64,000 nucleotides of DNA from DATIRA01 sp963766505. Lineage in GTDB: Bacteria; Pseudomonadota; Gammaproteobacteria; Steroidobacterales; Steroidobacteraceae. Positions 28,087 to 36,665 of this stretch are shown here, piece after piece (position 1 is the first letter of the stretch; the number at the start of each line of letters is the position of its first letter). The position numbers and the translations under genes are program-made. The notes beneath the pieces are model-generated. The model saw only the letters and a program-made list of their open reading frames with translations, was not told the origin of the DNA and searched no databases. The DNA lies in the NCBI GenBank assembly GCA_963766505.1, contig CAVYAL010000005.1:1426001-1490000 (forward strand), given 5' to 3'.

Positions 28087-29886
28087 TCACCAGCCGCACT
28101 GCTGGCCCTTGTTCTGCTCCTCGAGGTAGCTCATCAGCGGCTGGAAGTACTCGATGATGGCCGAGGCATCCATCTGCCGGGTGCCGGTCAGCTTCTCGAG
28201 CGTGTCGGGCCAGGGCTGGCTCGAGCCAGCCGCGAGCATCGCACCGAAGCGTGCGCCGGCCTCGCGGTTGCCGTAGATGGAGCATTCGTGCAGCGGACCG
28301 GTGAAGCCTGCCGCATCGCAGAGGGCCCTGTGGAGCTGGAACTGCAGGATGTGCGCCAGGAAATAGCGCATGTAGGGGCGGTTCGCCGGGATGTGGTACT
28401 TGGCCCCCGGGTCGAAATCCGCCTCGCTGCGAGCGACCGGCGGCGCGATGCCCTGGTAGTCCGTGCGCAGCTTCCACCACGAGGCGTTGTACTCGGCCGG
28501 GCTGATCTGCCCGGAGAACACCTGCCAGCGCCAGTCGTCGATCAGCTTGCCGAAGGGCAGGAACGCGATCTTGTCGAGCGCGAGCCGCATCTGGGTGTTG
28601 ATCACCGCCTCGCGACTCGGCGCGGTGGCCGGCACGAGCCCGATCTTCGCCAGATAAGCCGGCGTCATCGACAGGTTGATCGTGTCCCCGATCGCCTCGT
28701 GGAACCCGTCGTGGGCACCGGCCTGGAACAGGATCGGCTGGTCCTTGTACCAGAGGTCGTAATAGATGTGACCGAGCTCGTGATAGATCGTGAACAGCTC
28801 GTCCTGCGTAGGCTCGATGCACATCTTGATGCGCACGTCGTCCTTGCCGTCCATGTGCCAGGCGCTCGCGTGACAGACGACGTCGCGATCGCGGGGCTTG
28901 GTCAGCATCGAGCGCTGCCAGAATGACTCCGGCAGCGCGGGAAAGCCGATCGACGTATAGAAATCCTCCGCCGACCTGGTCATCTTGACGGCGTCGTAGC
29001 CCTTCTGCTTCAACGCCGTGTCCAGGTCGGGCGCCGCGACTCCCGGGTAGGGTTCGACGAGGTCGTAGATCTCGCCCCACTGCTGCGACCACATGTTGCC
29101 GAGCAGCTGCGCCGGGATCGGCTGGCCGGCCGGTACCTTGTCGCTGCCGTACTGCTTCGCCAGCCTGCCGCGCGTGTAGCAGTGCAGCTGGTCGTAGAGC
29201 GGCCTGACCTGGTTCCACAGGCGCTCGGCCTCGGCCGAGAACTGCTTCGGGCTCATGTCGTAGCCGGCCCGCCAGTGCACGCTCATGTCGTCGTAGCCGA
29301 GGTCGCGGGCGCCCTCGTTGGCGAGCTCGATCAGCCGCGCGTAGTCGGCGCGCATCGGCCGCGCCACGGAATGCCAGCCGGTCCAGGCTTCCGTCAGTGC
29401 CTGGTAGTCGCGGCTGTCTGCGAGGACCCTCTCCAGGTCGTTCAGGCTCCGGCAGGATTCAGGGCCTTGCGGGCAGTACTTTCCGGCGCCGTACATGCCC
29501 TCGAGCCGGGTCGTGATCTGCGTGAACTCCGCGAGCCGGGCGGGGTTCTTCGGGGCCGGCGTCTCGACGCCGAGTCGCAGCTGTGAAAACGCCCTTGCCG
29601 TGCGCGGATCCAGCGCCGAGGCCTGGTAGCGCGTCGATGCGTCGACGACCGTGGAGTAATGCGCCAGGAAGCGCTCGCTGGCCTTGGCGTTCAGGAACTC
29701 CGTGTCCGGCGTGATGTAGGTCGAGTAGGCCCAGCCCGCTGCGTTCAGCTCGTCGGCGAGCGCGCGCAGTTCGTCGCTGATCCGGGCGATGAACGCATCG
29801 GCAGGTTCGTCGGGCGCTGCGCCGAACGCGCAGGTGCTGCCCATCGCCAGCGCTACGCCGGCCGCGATGATTTTCATTCTCGACAT
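28087..29886 (-). CDS. M2 family peptidyl-dipeptidase (ACE-like)
   Basis: A secreted or periplasmic zinc dipeptidyl-carboxypeptidase homologous to angiotensin-converting enzyme, 599 residues with a signal peptide (MKIIAAGVALAMGSTCAFGA). The zinc site is FTIYHELGHIYYD, with the third ligand Glu in GFHEAIGDTINLS about 25 residues on. MRLALDKIAFLPFGKLIDDW and ALCDAAGFTGPLHECSIYG also fit. It releases dipeptides from peptide C-termini. The POT gene ends 13 bases upstream and OPT follows, giving a compact peptide-degradation and uptake cluster. Confidence 0.93.
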   Translation of the reverse strand: MSRMKIIAAGVALAMGSTCAFGAAPDEPADAFIARISDELRALADELNAAGWAYSTYITPDTEFLNAKASERFLAHYSTVVDASTRYQASALDPRTARAFSQLRLGVETPAPKNPARLAEFTQITTRLEGMYGAGKYCPQGPESCRSLNDLERVLADSRDYQALTEAWTGWHSVARPMRADYARLIELANEGARDLGYDDMSVHWRAGYDMSPKQFSAEAERLWNQVRPLYDQLHCYTRGRLAKQYGSDKVPAGQPIPAQLLGNMWSQQWGEIYDLVEPYPGVAAPDLDTALKQKGYDAVKMTRSAEDFYTSIGFPALPESFWQRSMLTKPRDRDVVCHASAWHMDGKDDVRIKMCIEPTQDELFTIYHELGHIYYDLWYKDQPILFQAGAHDGFHEAIGDTINLSMTPAYLAKIGLVPATAPSREAVINTQMRLALDKIAFLPFGKLIDDWRWQVFSGQISPAEYNASWWKLRTDYQGIAPPVARSEADFDPGAKYHIPANRPYMRYFLAHILQFQLHRALCDAAGFTGPLHECSIYGNREAGARFGAMLAAGSSQPWPDTLEKLTGTRQMDASAIIEYFQPLMSYLEEQNKGQQCGW

Positions 29887-29899
29887 GCCCCGTCTCTCC

Positions 29900-31279
29900 T
29901 CAGGCGTGTTTCACGTCTTCTGCACCATGCATCCAGCGCACCAGCGTGCCCGACAGCGTCCAGAGCACGACCGCGAAAACGAACAGCGTCACGGCAAGGC
30001 CGCCGAAGATGGCCAGTTCGCCGAGACTCTCGGCGTACGAACCGATGATTCCCGCGAGCCAGTTGGCGACAAAGTTGATCAGGAACCAGACGCCCATCAT
30101 CAGCGACGCGAGCCGCAGCGGCGAGAGCTTGGTCACCATCGACAACCCGACGGGCGAGATGCACAGCTCGCCGGTCGTGTGGAAGAAGTAGGCGATGACC
30201 AGCCACCACATGCTCGCCTTGCCGGTGGCGGCCTGCTCGTACACGGCGCCCACCATGGCCAGGAAGCCGATGCCGGTGAGGATCAGGCCGAGCACCATCT
30301 TTCGAGGCGTGCTGGGATTGCGGCCCACCTTGCCGAGGCTGCCCCACATCATCGAGAAGATCGGCGCGAGGATCACGATGAACAACGGATTCAACGACTG
30401 GAACCAGCCGGCCGGAACCTCGAATGCGCCCACCATGCGGTCGGTCTTCTCGTTGGCGTAGATGTTCATCAGGCCGCCGGCCTGCTCGAACGCAGCCCAG
30501 AACAGCACCACGAAAACGAACAGCATGAAGATCACCCGCAGGCGATCCCGCTCGTCCGGGGTCAGCGGCGCCTTCTTGCCGCCGCTCTTCTGGAGCGCGC
30601 GGTGCGCAGCCGGCTCGACGCCGATGTCGCCGAGGTAGCGCCGGGCCAGCGCCAGCTGGATGATCACCGAGATGATCATGCCGACGCCCGCCGCGAAGTA
30701 ACCGGCGCGCCAGCCATAGGTCGGGTCTTCGCCGAGCGTGGAGCAGACCAGCGGCGCCAGGAAGGCACCCGCGTTGATGCCCATGTAGAAGATCGTGAAG
30801 GCGCCGTCCCGGCGCGAGTCGCCCTCTTCGTAGAGGTCGCCGACCATCGTGGATATGTTCGGCTTGAAGAAGCCGTTGCCGATCACCAGCAGCACCAGGC
30901 CGACGTAGAACAGGCTCAGGTTGCCGGGAATGGCCGACGCGAGCGTGAACTGGCCGGCGGCCATCACCAGGCCGCCGATGATCACGGACTTGCGCTGTCC
31001 CAGGAAATTGTCCGCCAGCCAGCCGCCGATCAGCGGCGTGAAATAAACGAAACCCGTGAACAGACCGTAGAGCTTCAGCGCCTCGGCCTGCGACCAGCCG
31101 AAACCGGGGTTGGCCACCTCGACACCGGCGACCAGCGACAGCACCAGCAGGGCCCGCATGCCGTAGTAGCTGAAGCGTTCCCACATCTCGGTGGCGAACA
31201 GCAGGAAGAGTCCCTTTGGATGCCCGAGCCAGGTGTCGTTGGCGACGGCGGGGAGCGAGGAGCTGGGAGTATCGGCCAT
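29900..31279 (-). CDS. POT family proton-dependent di/tripeptide transporter
   Basis: A 459-residue major-facilitator transporter of the POT/PTR2 family. The first signature is ATEMWERFSYYGMRALLVLS. The PTR2 motif FTIFYMGINAGAFLAPLVCS and GNGFFKPNISTMVGDLYEEG are also present. The ATG giving MADTPSSSLPAVAND fits the family, and a longer in-frame reading adds a low-quality sequence. It would import the dipeptides released by the adjacent M2 enzyme. A 17-base palindrome lies 45 bases upstream of the start and could be an operator. Confidence 0.93.
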   Translation of the reverse strand: MADTPSSSLPAVANDTWLGHPKGLFLLFATEMWERFSYYGMRALLVLSLVAGVEVANPGFGWSQAEALKLYGLFTGFVYFTPLIGGWLADNFLGQRKSVIIGGLVMAAGQFTLASAIPGNLSLFYVGLVLLVIGNGFFKPNISTMVGDLYEEGDSRRDGAFTIFYMGINAGAFLAPLVCSTLGEDPTYGWRAGYFAAGVGMIISVIIQLALARRYLGDIGVEPAAHRALQKSGGKKAPLTPDERDRLRVIFMLFVFVVLFWAAFEQAGGLMNIYANEKTDRMVGAFEVPAGWFQSLNPLFIVILAPIFSMMWGSLGKVGRNPSTPRKMVLGLILTGIGFLAMVGAVYEQAATGKASMWWLVIAYFFHTTGELCISPVGLSMVTKLSPLRLASLMMGVWFLINFVANWLAGIIGSYAESLGELAIFGGLAVTLFVFAVVLWTLSGTLVRWMHGAEDVKHA

Positions 31280-31323
31280 GGTGTTGTGCTTCTGGATACC
31301 GGCGGCGCCGACCGGCGCGCGAA

Positions 31324-31340
31324 GGCCGAGAGTCTCGGCC
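31324..31340. promoter_or_regulatory. 17-base palindrome upstream of the POT gene
   Basis: GGCCGAGA-G-TCTCGGCC is a perfect inverted repeat 45 bases before the POT start, in the only long gap between the peptide genes and tatC. Its position fits an operator for the peptide module or a terminator for tatC, whose 3' end is about 100 bases away. No regulator gene is adjacent. Confidence 0.35.
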
Positions 31341-31435
31341 ATTTGGGGCTGCCAGAGCAAGATCCCGCAGCCGGTTCATCAAACGCGCCAGGCCGGTCGT
31401 CGCCCGCCGAGTCCCAGCCGATCGGGGCCGGTCCG

Positions 31436-32212
31436 CTATTCCGTGGTTTCCCCGCGTGCGCCGGCGGCGACCCGGTCCCGCGTCAGGAACTGGGCCAGTA
31501 CGATCCCGATCTCGTAGAGCAGGTACATCGGCACGGCCATGAAGCTCTGCGAAACCGCATCCGGAGGCGTCAGGAACGCTGCAAAGACGAAGATGCCGAG
31601 AATGATGTAGCCGCGGTGTTTCTTCAGCGTCTCGACCTTCACCAGTCCGGTCGCCACCAGCAGCACCGTGGCCACGGGAACCTCGAAAGCCATGCCGAAG
31701 GCAAAGAACAGCAGCATCGTGAAGTCGAGATAATTCGACATGTCCGTCATGACGCGCACGCCGTCCGGCGCCGAGCTCGTCAGGAACCCGAACATCAGCG
31801 GAAAGACGATGAAATAGGCGAAAGCCACGCCGACGTAGAAAAGCACGACGCTGGACGCGAACAACGGCATCGCAAAGCGCTTCTCGTTGCGGTACAGCCC
31901 CGGGGCAATGAACGCCCAGGCCTGGTAGAGGATGTACGGCATCGCGATGAAGACCGACATGATCAGCGCGAGCTTCAACGGCGTCATGAACGGTGCGATG
32001 ACGCTGGTCGCGATGATCGAGGTGCCTTCCGGCAGCTTTTCGACCAGTGGCTGCGCGACGACCGTGAACAGTTCGTTCGCAAAGAACGCGAGCGGAAGGA
32101 ACACGATCAGCACGGCGACGATCGCGCGGAGCAGCCGCTGCCGCAGCTCCAGCAGGTGCGAGATCAGCGTGCCTTCGGCGAGCTGCTCCGACTCACTGGG
32201 CTCTGGGCTCAT
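31436..32212 (-). CDS. tatC: Sec-independent translocase subunit TatC
   Basis: TatC is the six-helix receptor that binds twin-arginine signal peptides together with TatB. The 258 residues show the N-terminal LISHLLELRQRLLRAI and the conserved FANELFTVVAQPLVEKLPEG, then MPYILYQAWAFIAPGLYRNE and the FAFGMAFEVPVATVLL helix. Its start overlaps the end of tatB by 20 bases. It is the last gene of the tatA-tatB-tatC set. Confidence 0.97.
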   Translation of the reverse strand: MSPEPSESEQLAEGTLISHLLELRQRLLRAIVAVLIVFLPLAFFANELFTVVAQPLVEKLPEGTSIIATSVIAPFMTPLKLALIMSVFIAMPYILYQAWAFIAPGLYRNEKRFAMPLFASSVVLFYVGVAFAYFIVFPLMFGFLTSSAPDGVRVMTDMSNYLDFTMLLFFAFGMAFEVPVATVLLVATGLVKVETLKKHRGYIILGIFVFAAFLTPPDAVSQSFMAVPMYLLYEIGIVLAQFLTRDRVAAGARGETTE

Positions 32213-32495
32213 CGGGCTTGTCAGGTTCTGCGGGTGGTTCAGCCGGGGCGGCGGCGGGTTGCGGTGCCGGTTGCGGTGCCGGCTTCGGAGGCTGCTGCGC
32301 GGGCTTGGGCTGGTCCTTCAGCGGGTCGTACTGCACTTCCTGCTCGAGCTGCGTACGCAACTGCCGGGCCATCGCGCGCGCCCGGCCCGCCCAGCGACCG
32401 AGGTCCGCGGCCAGCTTCGGCAGTCGTTCGGGCCCGAGCACCAGCAGGGCGATCCCGAGGATCAGTACGATCTCAGTGAAGCCCACCTCGAACAT
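32193..32495 (-). CDS. tatB: Sec-independent translocase subunit TatB
   Basis: TatB is the single-helix partner of TatC in signal-peptide recognition. It has 100 residues. The N-terminal MFEVGFTEIVLILGIALLVL with Glu at position 8, followed by GPERLPKLAADLGRWAG, separates it from TatA. An amphipathic helix and a Pro/Ala/Gln-rich tail follow (QPAPQPAAAPAEPPAEPDKP). The start lies 7 bases after the tatA stop. Longer in-frame readings upstream overlap tatA and are rejected. Confidence 0.95.
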   Translation of the reverse strand: MFEVGFTEIVLILGIALLVLGPERLPKLAADLGRWAGRARAMARQLRTQLEQEVQYDPLKDQPKPAQQPPKPAPQPAPQPAAAPAEPPAEPDKPDEPRAQ

Positions 32496-32502
32496 CGCGT
32501 CG

Positions 32503-32739
32503 TCAGGCGCTCGTCTTCGTCTCGGACTTGCCCGCCTCGGTCCGCTCCGCGAAGTCGGCATCCTTGCCGGTGAGGTCGTTGATCTGCTTGGTCTGCTCGT
32601 CGTCACCATCGTTGACGGCCTTCTTGAAGCCGCGGACGGCGGCGCCGAGGTCAGACCCGACGTTACGCAGCTTCTTGGCGCCGAACAGCACCAGCGCAAT
32701 CAGCAGAACGATCAGTAATTCTCGAAAGCCGATACCCAT
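32503..32739 (-). CDS. tatA: Sec-independent translocase subunit TatA
   Basis: TatA forms the oligomeric translocation element. The 78 residues comprise a short polar start (MGIGFRELLIVLLIALVLFG), the FGAKKLRNVGSDLGAAVRGF hinge and amphipathic helix, and an acidic tail. Phe-Gly after the membrane helix is the TatA hallmark. It is transcribed leftward from the dtd side, with 56 bases between. Confidence 0.95.
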   Translation of the reverse strand: MGIGFRELLIVLLIALVLFGAKKLRNVGSDLGAAVRGFKKAVNDGDDEQTKQINDLTGKDADFAERTEAGKSETKTSA

Positions 32740-32795
32740 TTAAATGGTCTCCGGTGGCGATCAGGCCAAATCGCGATGATACGCGAATAAAGGGT

Positions 32796-33257
32796 TCAAG
32801 CCCCCGTGGACGCCGGGGGCACACGCAACAGGAACGTGACCGGGCCCTCGTTCCTCAGGTCCACCTGCATCTCGGCCCCGAACCGCCCGGTGGCGAGCCG
32901 CCCGCCGAGCAACTGCCGGGCCGACTGCACGGTGTATTCGAACAGCTGCCTGCCCTGCTCGGGTGAGGCAGCGGTCGTGAAGCTCGGCCGCATGCCCTTG
33001 CGGGTATCCGCGGCGAGCGTGAACTGCGGAACCAGCAACAGCCCACCTTCCGTGTCCTGGAGGCTCAGGTTCATCCGCCCCGCCGAGTCGGGGAATACAC
33101 GATATCCGACCAGCCGCTCGAGCAATCGTTCAGCCTCGGCCGGGCCGTCCCCGGGTTCCACGGCCAGCAGCACCAGCAGTCCCGGACCGATCTCGCCGAC
33201 GACGTCGCCGTCCACACGGACCGAGGCCTGGCTCACGCGCTGCAGCAGACCGATCAT
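32796..33257 (-). CDS. dtd: D-aminoacyl-tRNA deacylase
   Basis: DTD hydrolyses D-aminoacyl-tRNAs and mischarged Gly-tRNA-Ala. It has 153 residues with the N-terminal MIGLLQRVSQASVRVDG, the PQFTLAADTRKGMRPSF loop (the SQ/PQFTL motif) and the cis-Pro loop NEGPVTFLLRV that enforces chirality. GGAGG eight bases before the ATG is a good ribosome site. It opens the transcript toward tatABC, with an AT-rich control region upstream. Confidence 0.95.
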   Translation of the reverse strand: MIGLLQRVSQASVRVDGDVVGEIGPGLLVLLAVEPGDGPAEAERLLERLVGYRVFPDSAGRMNLSLQDTEGGLLLVPQFTLAADTRKGMRPSFTTAASPEQGRQLFEYTVQSARQLLGGRLATGRFGAEMQVDLRNEGPVTFLLRVPPASTGA

Positions 33258-33645
33258 CAGGCGAACCTCCGAACTATGACGATCATCGTGCCACTATGGA
33301 TGAAAAAAGATCGCTCAAGATAATCGTCAGACCACATAGATTACAATAATGGCCAACAAATCGACATTGTTGCCCACAATGACTCCAAGTGCAGCCTGTA
33401 TTGCGGAAGGCCCTCAGAATTTTTGCGATAATTGCGCCAATTGTGGGATGTTGTAATCGGCACTAGGCGAATCTGTTGTCAATAAAGTTCGTCTAGATGA
33501 CCCATCAGCCCCTGTAAAGTAAGACATCGTGGGCCGATAGTCTGGCCGTCTGTCGAAAGGAAGCTTATCTCACGCCTGCGGCAGCGGATCACCGCACGCC
33601 GAGCCGTACAAGGCCCGGCGGCCGCATGCCGGCTCCCCGGCAGGC
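33258..33645. other. 388-base AT-rich intergenic region, control region of dtd-tatABC
   Basis: No established gene is seen. About 33290-33500 is far more AT-rich than the genes around it. It contains an inverted repeat CATTGT-TGCCC-ACAATG (33365-33381), a second AATTG-CGC-CAATT, a copy of ATAATCGTCAGA also found in two other intergenic gaps, and a 35-codon ORF described separately. The dtd promoter should lie at its left end; no convincing -35/-10 pair was found. Confidence 0.5.
33349..33456 (+). CDS. possible 35-residue Cys-rich small ORF
   Basis: An ATG-to-TAA ORF of 35 codons ends in PQNFCDNCANCGML, with a CxxCxxC cluster plus one earlier Cys. It lies in the AT-rich gap, antisense to dtd-tatABC. 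No ribosome site is visible before the ATG, and the length is within what chance allows in AT-rich DNA. It is listed because the Cys spacing resembles small metal-binding peptides; expression is unproven. Confidence 0.2.
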   Translation: MANKSTLLPTMTPSAACIAEGPQNFCDNCANCGML

Positions 33646-34227
33646 TCAGAGAGGCGAGAGTTCGCGCGCGCGCTCGAAGGCTTCCTCGGCCTGGGGATTC
33701 TTGCCGCGCGCCTTCAGTGACTCGCCGATCAGCTGCCAGGCCTCGGACTGCGTGCGGTCGTCTCCGACCGACATGGCCAGGGCCTTGCGGCCCATGCTCT
33801 CCGCCTGAGGCAGATTGCCCTGGTCCATGCGCAGACGGCCCATTTCTATCCAGAGCAGCGGATTGTTGGGCTCGATGCGCAGCGCACGCTCGAGCGAGAC
33901 GTTCGCCCCGGGCAGGTCCCCCTTGCGCCGCTGCGCCTGGGCCTGGCTCACGAGTGCCTGGCTGGCAGGCTTCAGCGTGGCCGGGGCCGCCGCCGGACGC
34001 TCCCTCGGCAGCGGCATCGGCGCCGGAGCCTGGATCTGCAGATCATCCCCGGGCAGCATCCCCCCCACGGGTTCCTTGACCGATTCGAGCTCCGGCGCTG
34101 AGCCCGCCGCCCGGCCCTGGGAAGCCCCGCTGGTCGATGCCGCCGGGGACTCCGGTTTGAACGGGGCAATCGAGCACGCTCCGTTCAGAAGCAGCAGGCC
34201 AAGCAGCAGGCATCGCAATACACGCAT
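33646..34227 (-). CDS. TPR-containing lipoprotein next to mrcB (LpoP-like)
   Basis: A 193-residue lipoprotein. The signal MRVLRCLLLGLLLLNGAC ends in a lipobox (LNGAC). A Pro/Ala-rich low-complexity linker of about 80 residues leads to two or three TPR units (ALVSQAQAQRRKGDLPGANV; LLWIEMGRLRMDQGNLPQAE; AWQLIGESLKARGKNPQAEE). In Pseudomonas aeruginosa the TPR lipoprotein LpoP, encoded beside the PBP1b gene, activates that synthase. Gene position, lipobox, linker and TPRs all agree, so LpoP function is likely but inferred. It follows mrcB by 88 bases. Confidence 0.8.
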   Translation of the reverse strand: MRVLRCLLLGLLLLNGACSIAPFKPESPAASTSGASQGRAAGSAPELESVKEPVGGMLPGDDLQIQAPAPMPLPRERPAAAPATLKPASQALVSQAQAQRRKGDLPGANVSLERALRIEPNNPLLWIEMGRLRMDQGNLPQAESMGRKALAMSVGDDRTQSEAWQLIGESLKARGKNPQAEEAFERARELSPL

Positions 34228-34315
34228 CGGGAACGCCTTGGCCGGGAACGGGATGCCCGCCGCCTGGCCCTCTGTCAATCGGGCCTGCGATTCTCCGGCC
34301 CCGCTGGCCCCCAGA

Positions 34316-36658
34316 TCAAGGCTGCTTGTAACGGCGGCGTCGCTCGACGGCATCCGCCGGCGACGGTCGAAGCAGCTGGTCGGTCTCATCCTCGACAGAA
34401 TCACCCGGCAGGCAGCTCTCGCTGGGCTCGAGCCTCGCGCCGATCGTGAACGGCAGGCTCAAGGCTGAACCAGCACAGATCGGCGAGGTCTCCCTGCCCG
34501 TGTAGTAGTCGATCCAGCGGTCCTCCATGTCCTCGGGCATCAGCGGCTCGAAGGCGCTGGTATCGATCGACGCCATCAGCTTCGTCCAGACGGGCAGCGC
34601 GCCGGTCGTGCCCGTCAGCGCGGTCGGGGAATTGTCATCGTGGCCGACCCAGACCACGATCAGGTGCGTGCCGGAAAAACCAGCGAACCAGCTGTCGCGG
34701 TAATCATTCGAGGTACCCGTCTTGCCCGCGACGACCAGGTTGCCTGGCAGCTGTTGCCTCGCCGTGCGGCCCGTGCCACGTTCCATCACTTCGATCAGCA
34801 TGCGATCGAGTGCGTATACCGCCTCCGCCGACGCAGCCTGGGTGACCTCGAGCTCGGGTGCCCTGAGAGGCTGCCCCGCCTCATCGACCACGGCGCGCAC
34901 CGCACGCAGCGGCGAGCGAAAGCCGCCGTTCGCGAGCGTGTTGTAGATCTGGGCCACCTCGATGGGGCTGAGGTCGACGGCCCCGAGCAGCATCGACGGG
35001 TATTCCGGCGGCGCCTCCTCGAGCCCGAGGTCCTGGAAGGTCTGCGCGATTCGATCGAGCCCGACCTCGAGCCCGAGGTTCACGGTCGCGAGATTCAGTG
35101 ATCGTGTGAGTGCCTCGACGATCGTGACCGGCCCGTTGGAGCGCTTGTCGAAGTTGTTCGGCTCCCAGAGCTGGCCGTTCGGCAGCTTCAGCTGCACCGG
35201 TTCGTCCTGGACGATGCTCGCCGCCGTAAATGCGCCGCTTTCGAGCGCCGCAAGGTAAACGAGCGGCTTGGCCAGCGAGCCGATCGGTCGGCGGGCATCG
35301 AGTGCGCGGTTGAACCCGTCCATCGAGGCGAGGCGGCCGCCGATCATCGCGGTGACCTCGCCCGTCTGCGGCGAGGTGACGACCACGACACCCTCGAGCC
35401 CGTGGGCCTCCTCGCGCTTCGACCCGTCCTGCCGCTTGAGTTCCGCGGTCAGCGCGGCCTCGGCCTTCTCCTGCAGCAGCGGGTCTAGCGTCGTGAACAC
35501 CGTCAGACCGGCTTCCGTCAGGTCCTCCTCGCGATAGTCACGCCGCAGCTGCCGCCGAACCAGGTCCAGGAAGGCCGGGAAGAAACTGCCGCCCCGGCGC
35601 ACGCTGCCGGTCACCCCCAGCGGCCGGCTCGCGGCCGCCTCGGCCTGCTCGACGCTGACGACCTGCTGTTCCGCCAGCAGGCGCAGCACGAGGTTGCGCC
35701 GCTCAATGGCTCGCTCTGGATGACGCCGTGGATCGTAATAGGAGGGTCCGCGGACGATCGCGACCAGCAGCGAGACTTCGTGCAGGTCGAGTTCGCTCAG
35801 CGGCTTGCCAAAGTAGAACTGGCTGGCGAGGCCGAAGCCATGGACCGCGCGCCGGCCGTCCTGGCCGAGGTAGATCTCGTTGATGTACGCATTCATGATG
35901 TCCGCCTTGTCGAAGCGGGCCTCGAGAATGATGGCCATCACCGCTTCCTCGGCCTTGCGGCGCAGCGTCCGGCGACTGTCGAGAAAGTAGCTCTTGACGA
36001 GCTGCTGGGTGAGAGTACTGCCGCCCTGCTCGACCTGGCCGGCGCGGATGTTGGCGAACAGTGCCCGCATGATCGCGAGCGGATCCACGCCCAAATGCTG
36101 GTCGAATTTGCGGTCCTCGACCGCCTTCAGGGCCTCCGGCAGCAGCGGCGGCACCTCGCCCGGGGAGACCACTATCCGGTCCTCGCCGTGCGTCGGGAAG
36201 ATGCTGCCGATCAGCAGCGGATCGAGCCGCGCAACCGGCACGTCGCTGCCCCGTGAGTCGCGCAGCGAGCTCATCGTGCCGCCGCTGAAATCGAGGCGCA
36301 GCGACTGAGCGGGCTGGAGTTCGTCCGAGAAGCGGAACTCGCGCAGGTGCACGTCGACGCGTCCCCCCTTGCGCCGGTACGTCCCGGGACGGTCGGTGGT
36401 CTCGGACGACAGATACCCCAGTCGCCGCAATTCCTCGGTGAACCGCTCGGCAGAAAGCGACTGCCCGACGTAGAGGTCCAGCGGCTGTGCATAGACCCGC
36501 GCCGGGAGCGTCCAGCGCCGACCCTCGAACTGCGAGGTGATGCGGTGACCGAGCACGGCCACGATCACGATCCCCGCGATCAGCAGCAACAGCAGCAGGA
36601 CAGCAAAACCCTTTTGCCAGCGCCGGCGAGTCGCCCTGGAGCGCTTCGAACGAGCCAT
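34316..36658 (-). CDS. mrcB: bifunctional penicillin-binding protein 1B
   Basis: PBP1b polymerises and cross-links peptidoglycan. Its 780 residues contain a basic N-terminus and one membrane helix (about 17-40), then a UB2H domain (about 60-145, with SAERFTEELRRLGYL). The GT51 glycosyltransferase follows, with catalytic Glu in KAVEDRKFDQHLGVD and GGSTLTQQLVKSYFL. The transpeptidase has SxxK in RPIGSLAKPLVYL, SLN in TRSLNLATVNLG, and VAGKTGTSNDYRDSW. It lies directly upstream of an LpoP-like lipoprotein, its probable activator. Confidence 0.96.
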   Translation of the reverse strand: MARSKRSRATRRRWQKGFAVLLLLLLIAGIVIVAVLGHRITSQFEGRRWTLPARVYAQPLDLYVGQSLSAERFTEELRRLGYLSSETTDRPGTYRRKGGRVDVHLREFRFSDELQPAQSLRLDFSGGTMSSLRDSRGSDVPVARLDPLLIGSIFPTHGEDRIVVSPGEVPPLLPEALKAVEDRKFDQHLGVDPLAIMRALFANIRAGQVEQGGSTLTQQLVKSYFLDSRRTLRRKAEEAVMAIILEARFDKADIMNAYINEIYLGQDGRRAVHGFGLASQFYFGKPLSELDLHEVSLLVAIVRGPSYYDPRRHPERAIERRNLVLRLLAEQQVVSVEQAEAAASRPLGVTGSVRRGGSFFPAFLDLVRRQLRRDYREEDLTEAGLTVFTTLDPLLQEKAEAALTAELKRQDGSKREEAHGLEGVVVVTSPQTGEVTAMIGGRLASMDGFNRALDARRPIGSLAKPLVYLAALESGAFTAASIVQDEPVQLKLPNGQLWEPNNFDKRSNGPVTIVEALTRSLNLATVNLGLEVGLDRIAQTFQDLGLEEAPPEYPSMLLGAVDLSPIEVAQIYNTLANGGFRSPLRAVRAVVDEAGQPLRAPELEVTQAASAEAVYALDRMLIEVMERGTGRTARQQLPGNLVVAGKTGTSNDYRDSWFAGFSGTHLIVVWVGHDDNSPTALTGTTGALPVWTKLMASIDTSAFEPLMPEDMEDRWIDYYTGRETSPICAGSALSLPFTIGARLEPSESCLPGDSVEDETDQLLRPSPADAVERRRRYKQP

Positions 36659-36665
36659 CTTCAGC

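Noticed and set aside
29789..32479. An 896-codon open frame on the plus strand opposite the POT and tat genes
   Set aside because: Same GC-driven effect; the translation is low-complexity His/Arg/Asp-rich and crosses several well-supported genes on the other strand.
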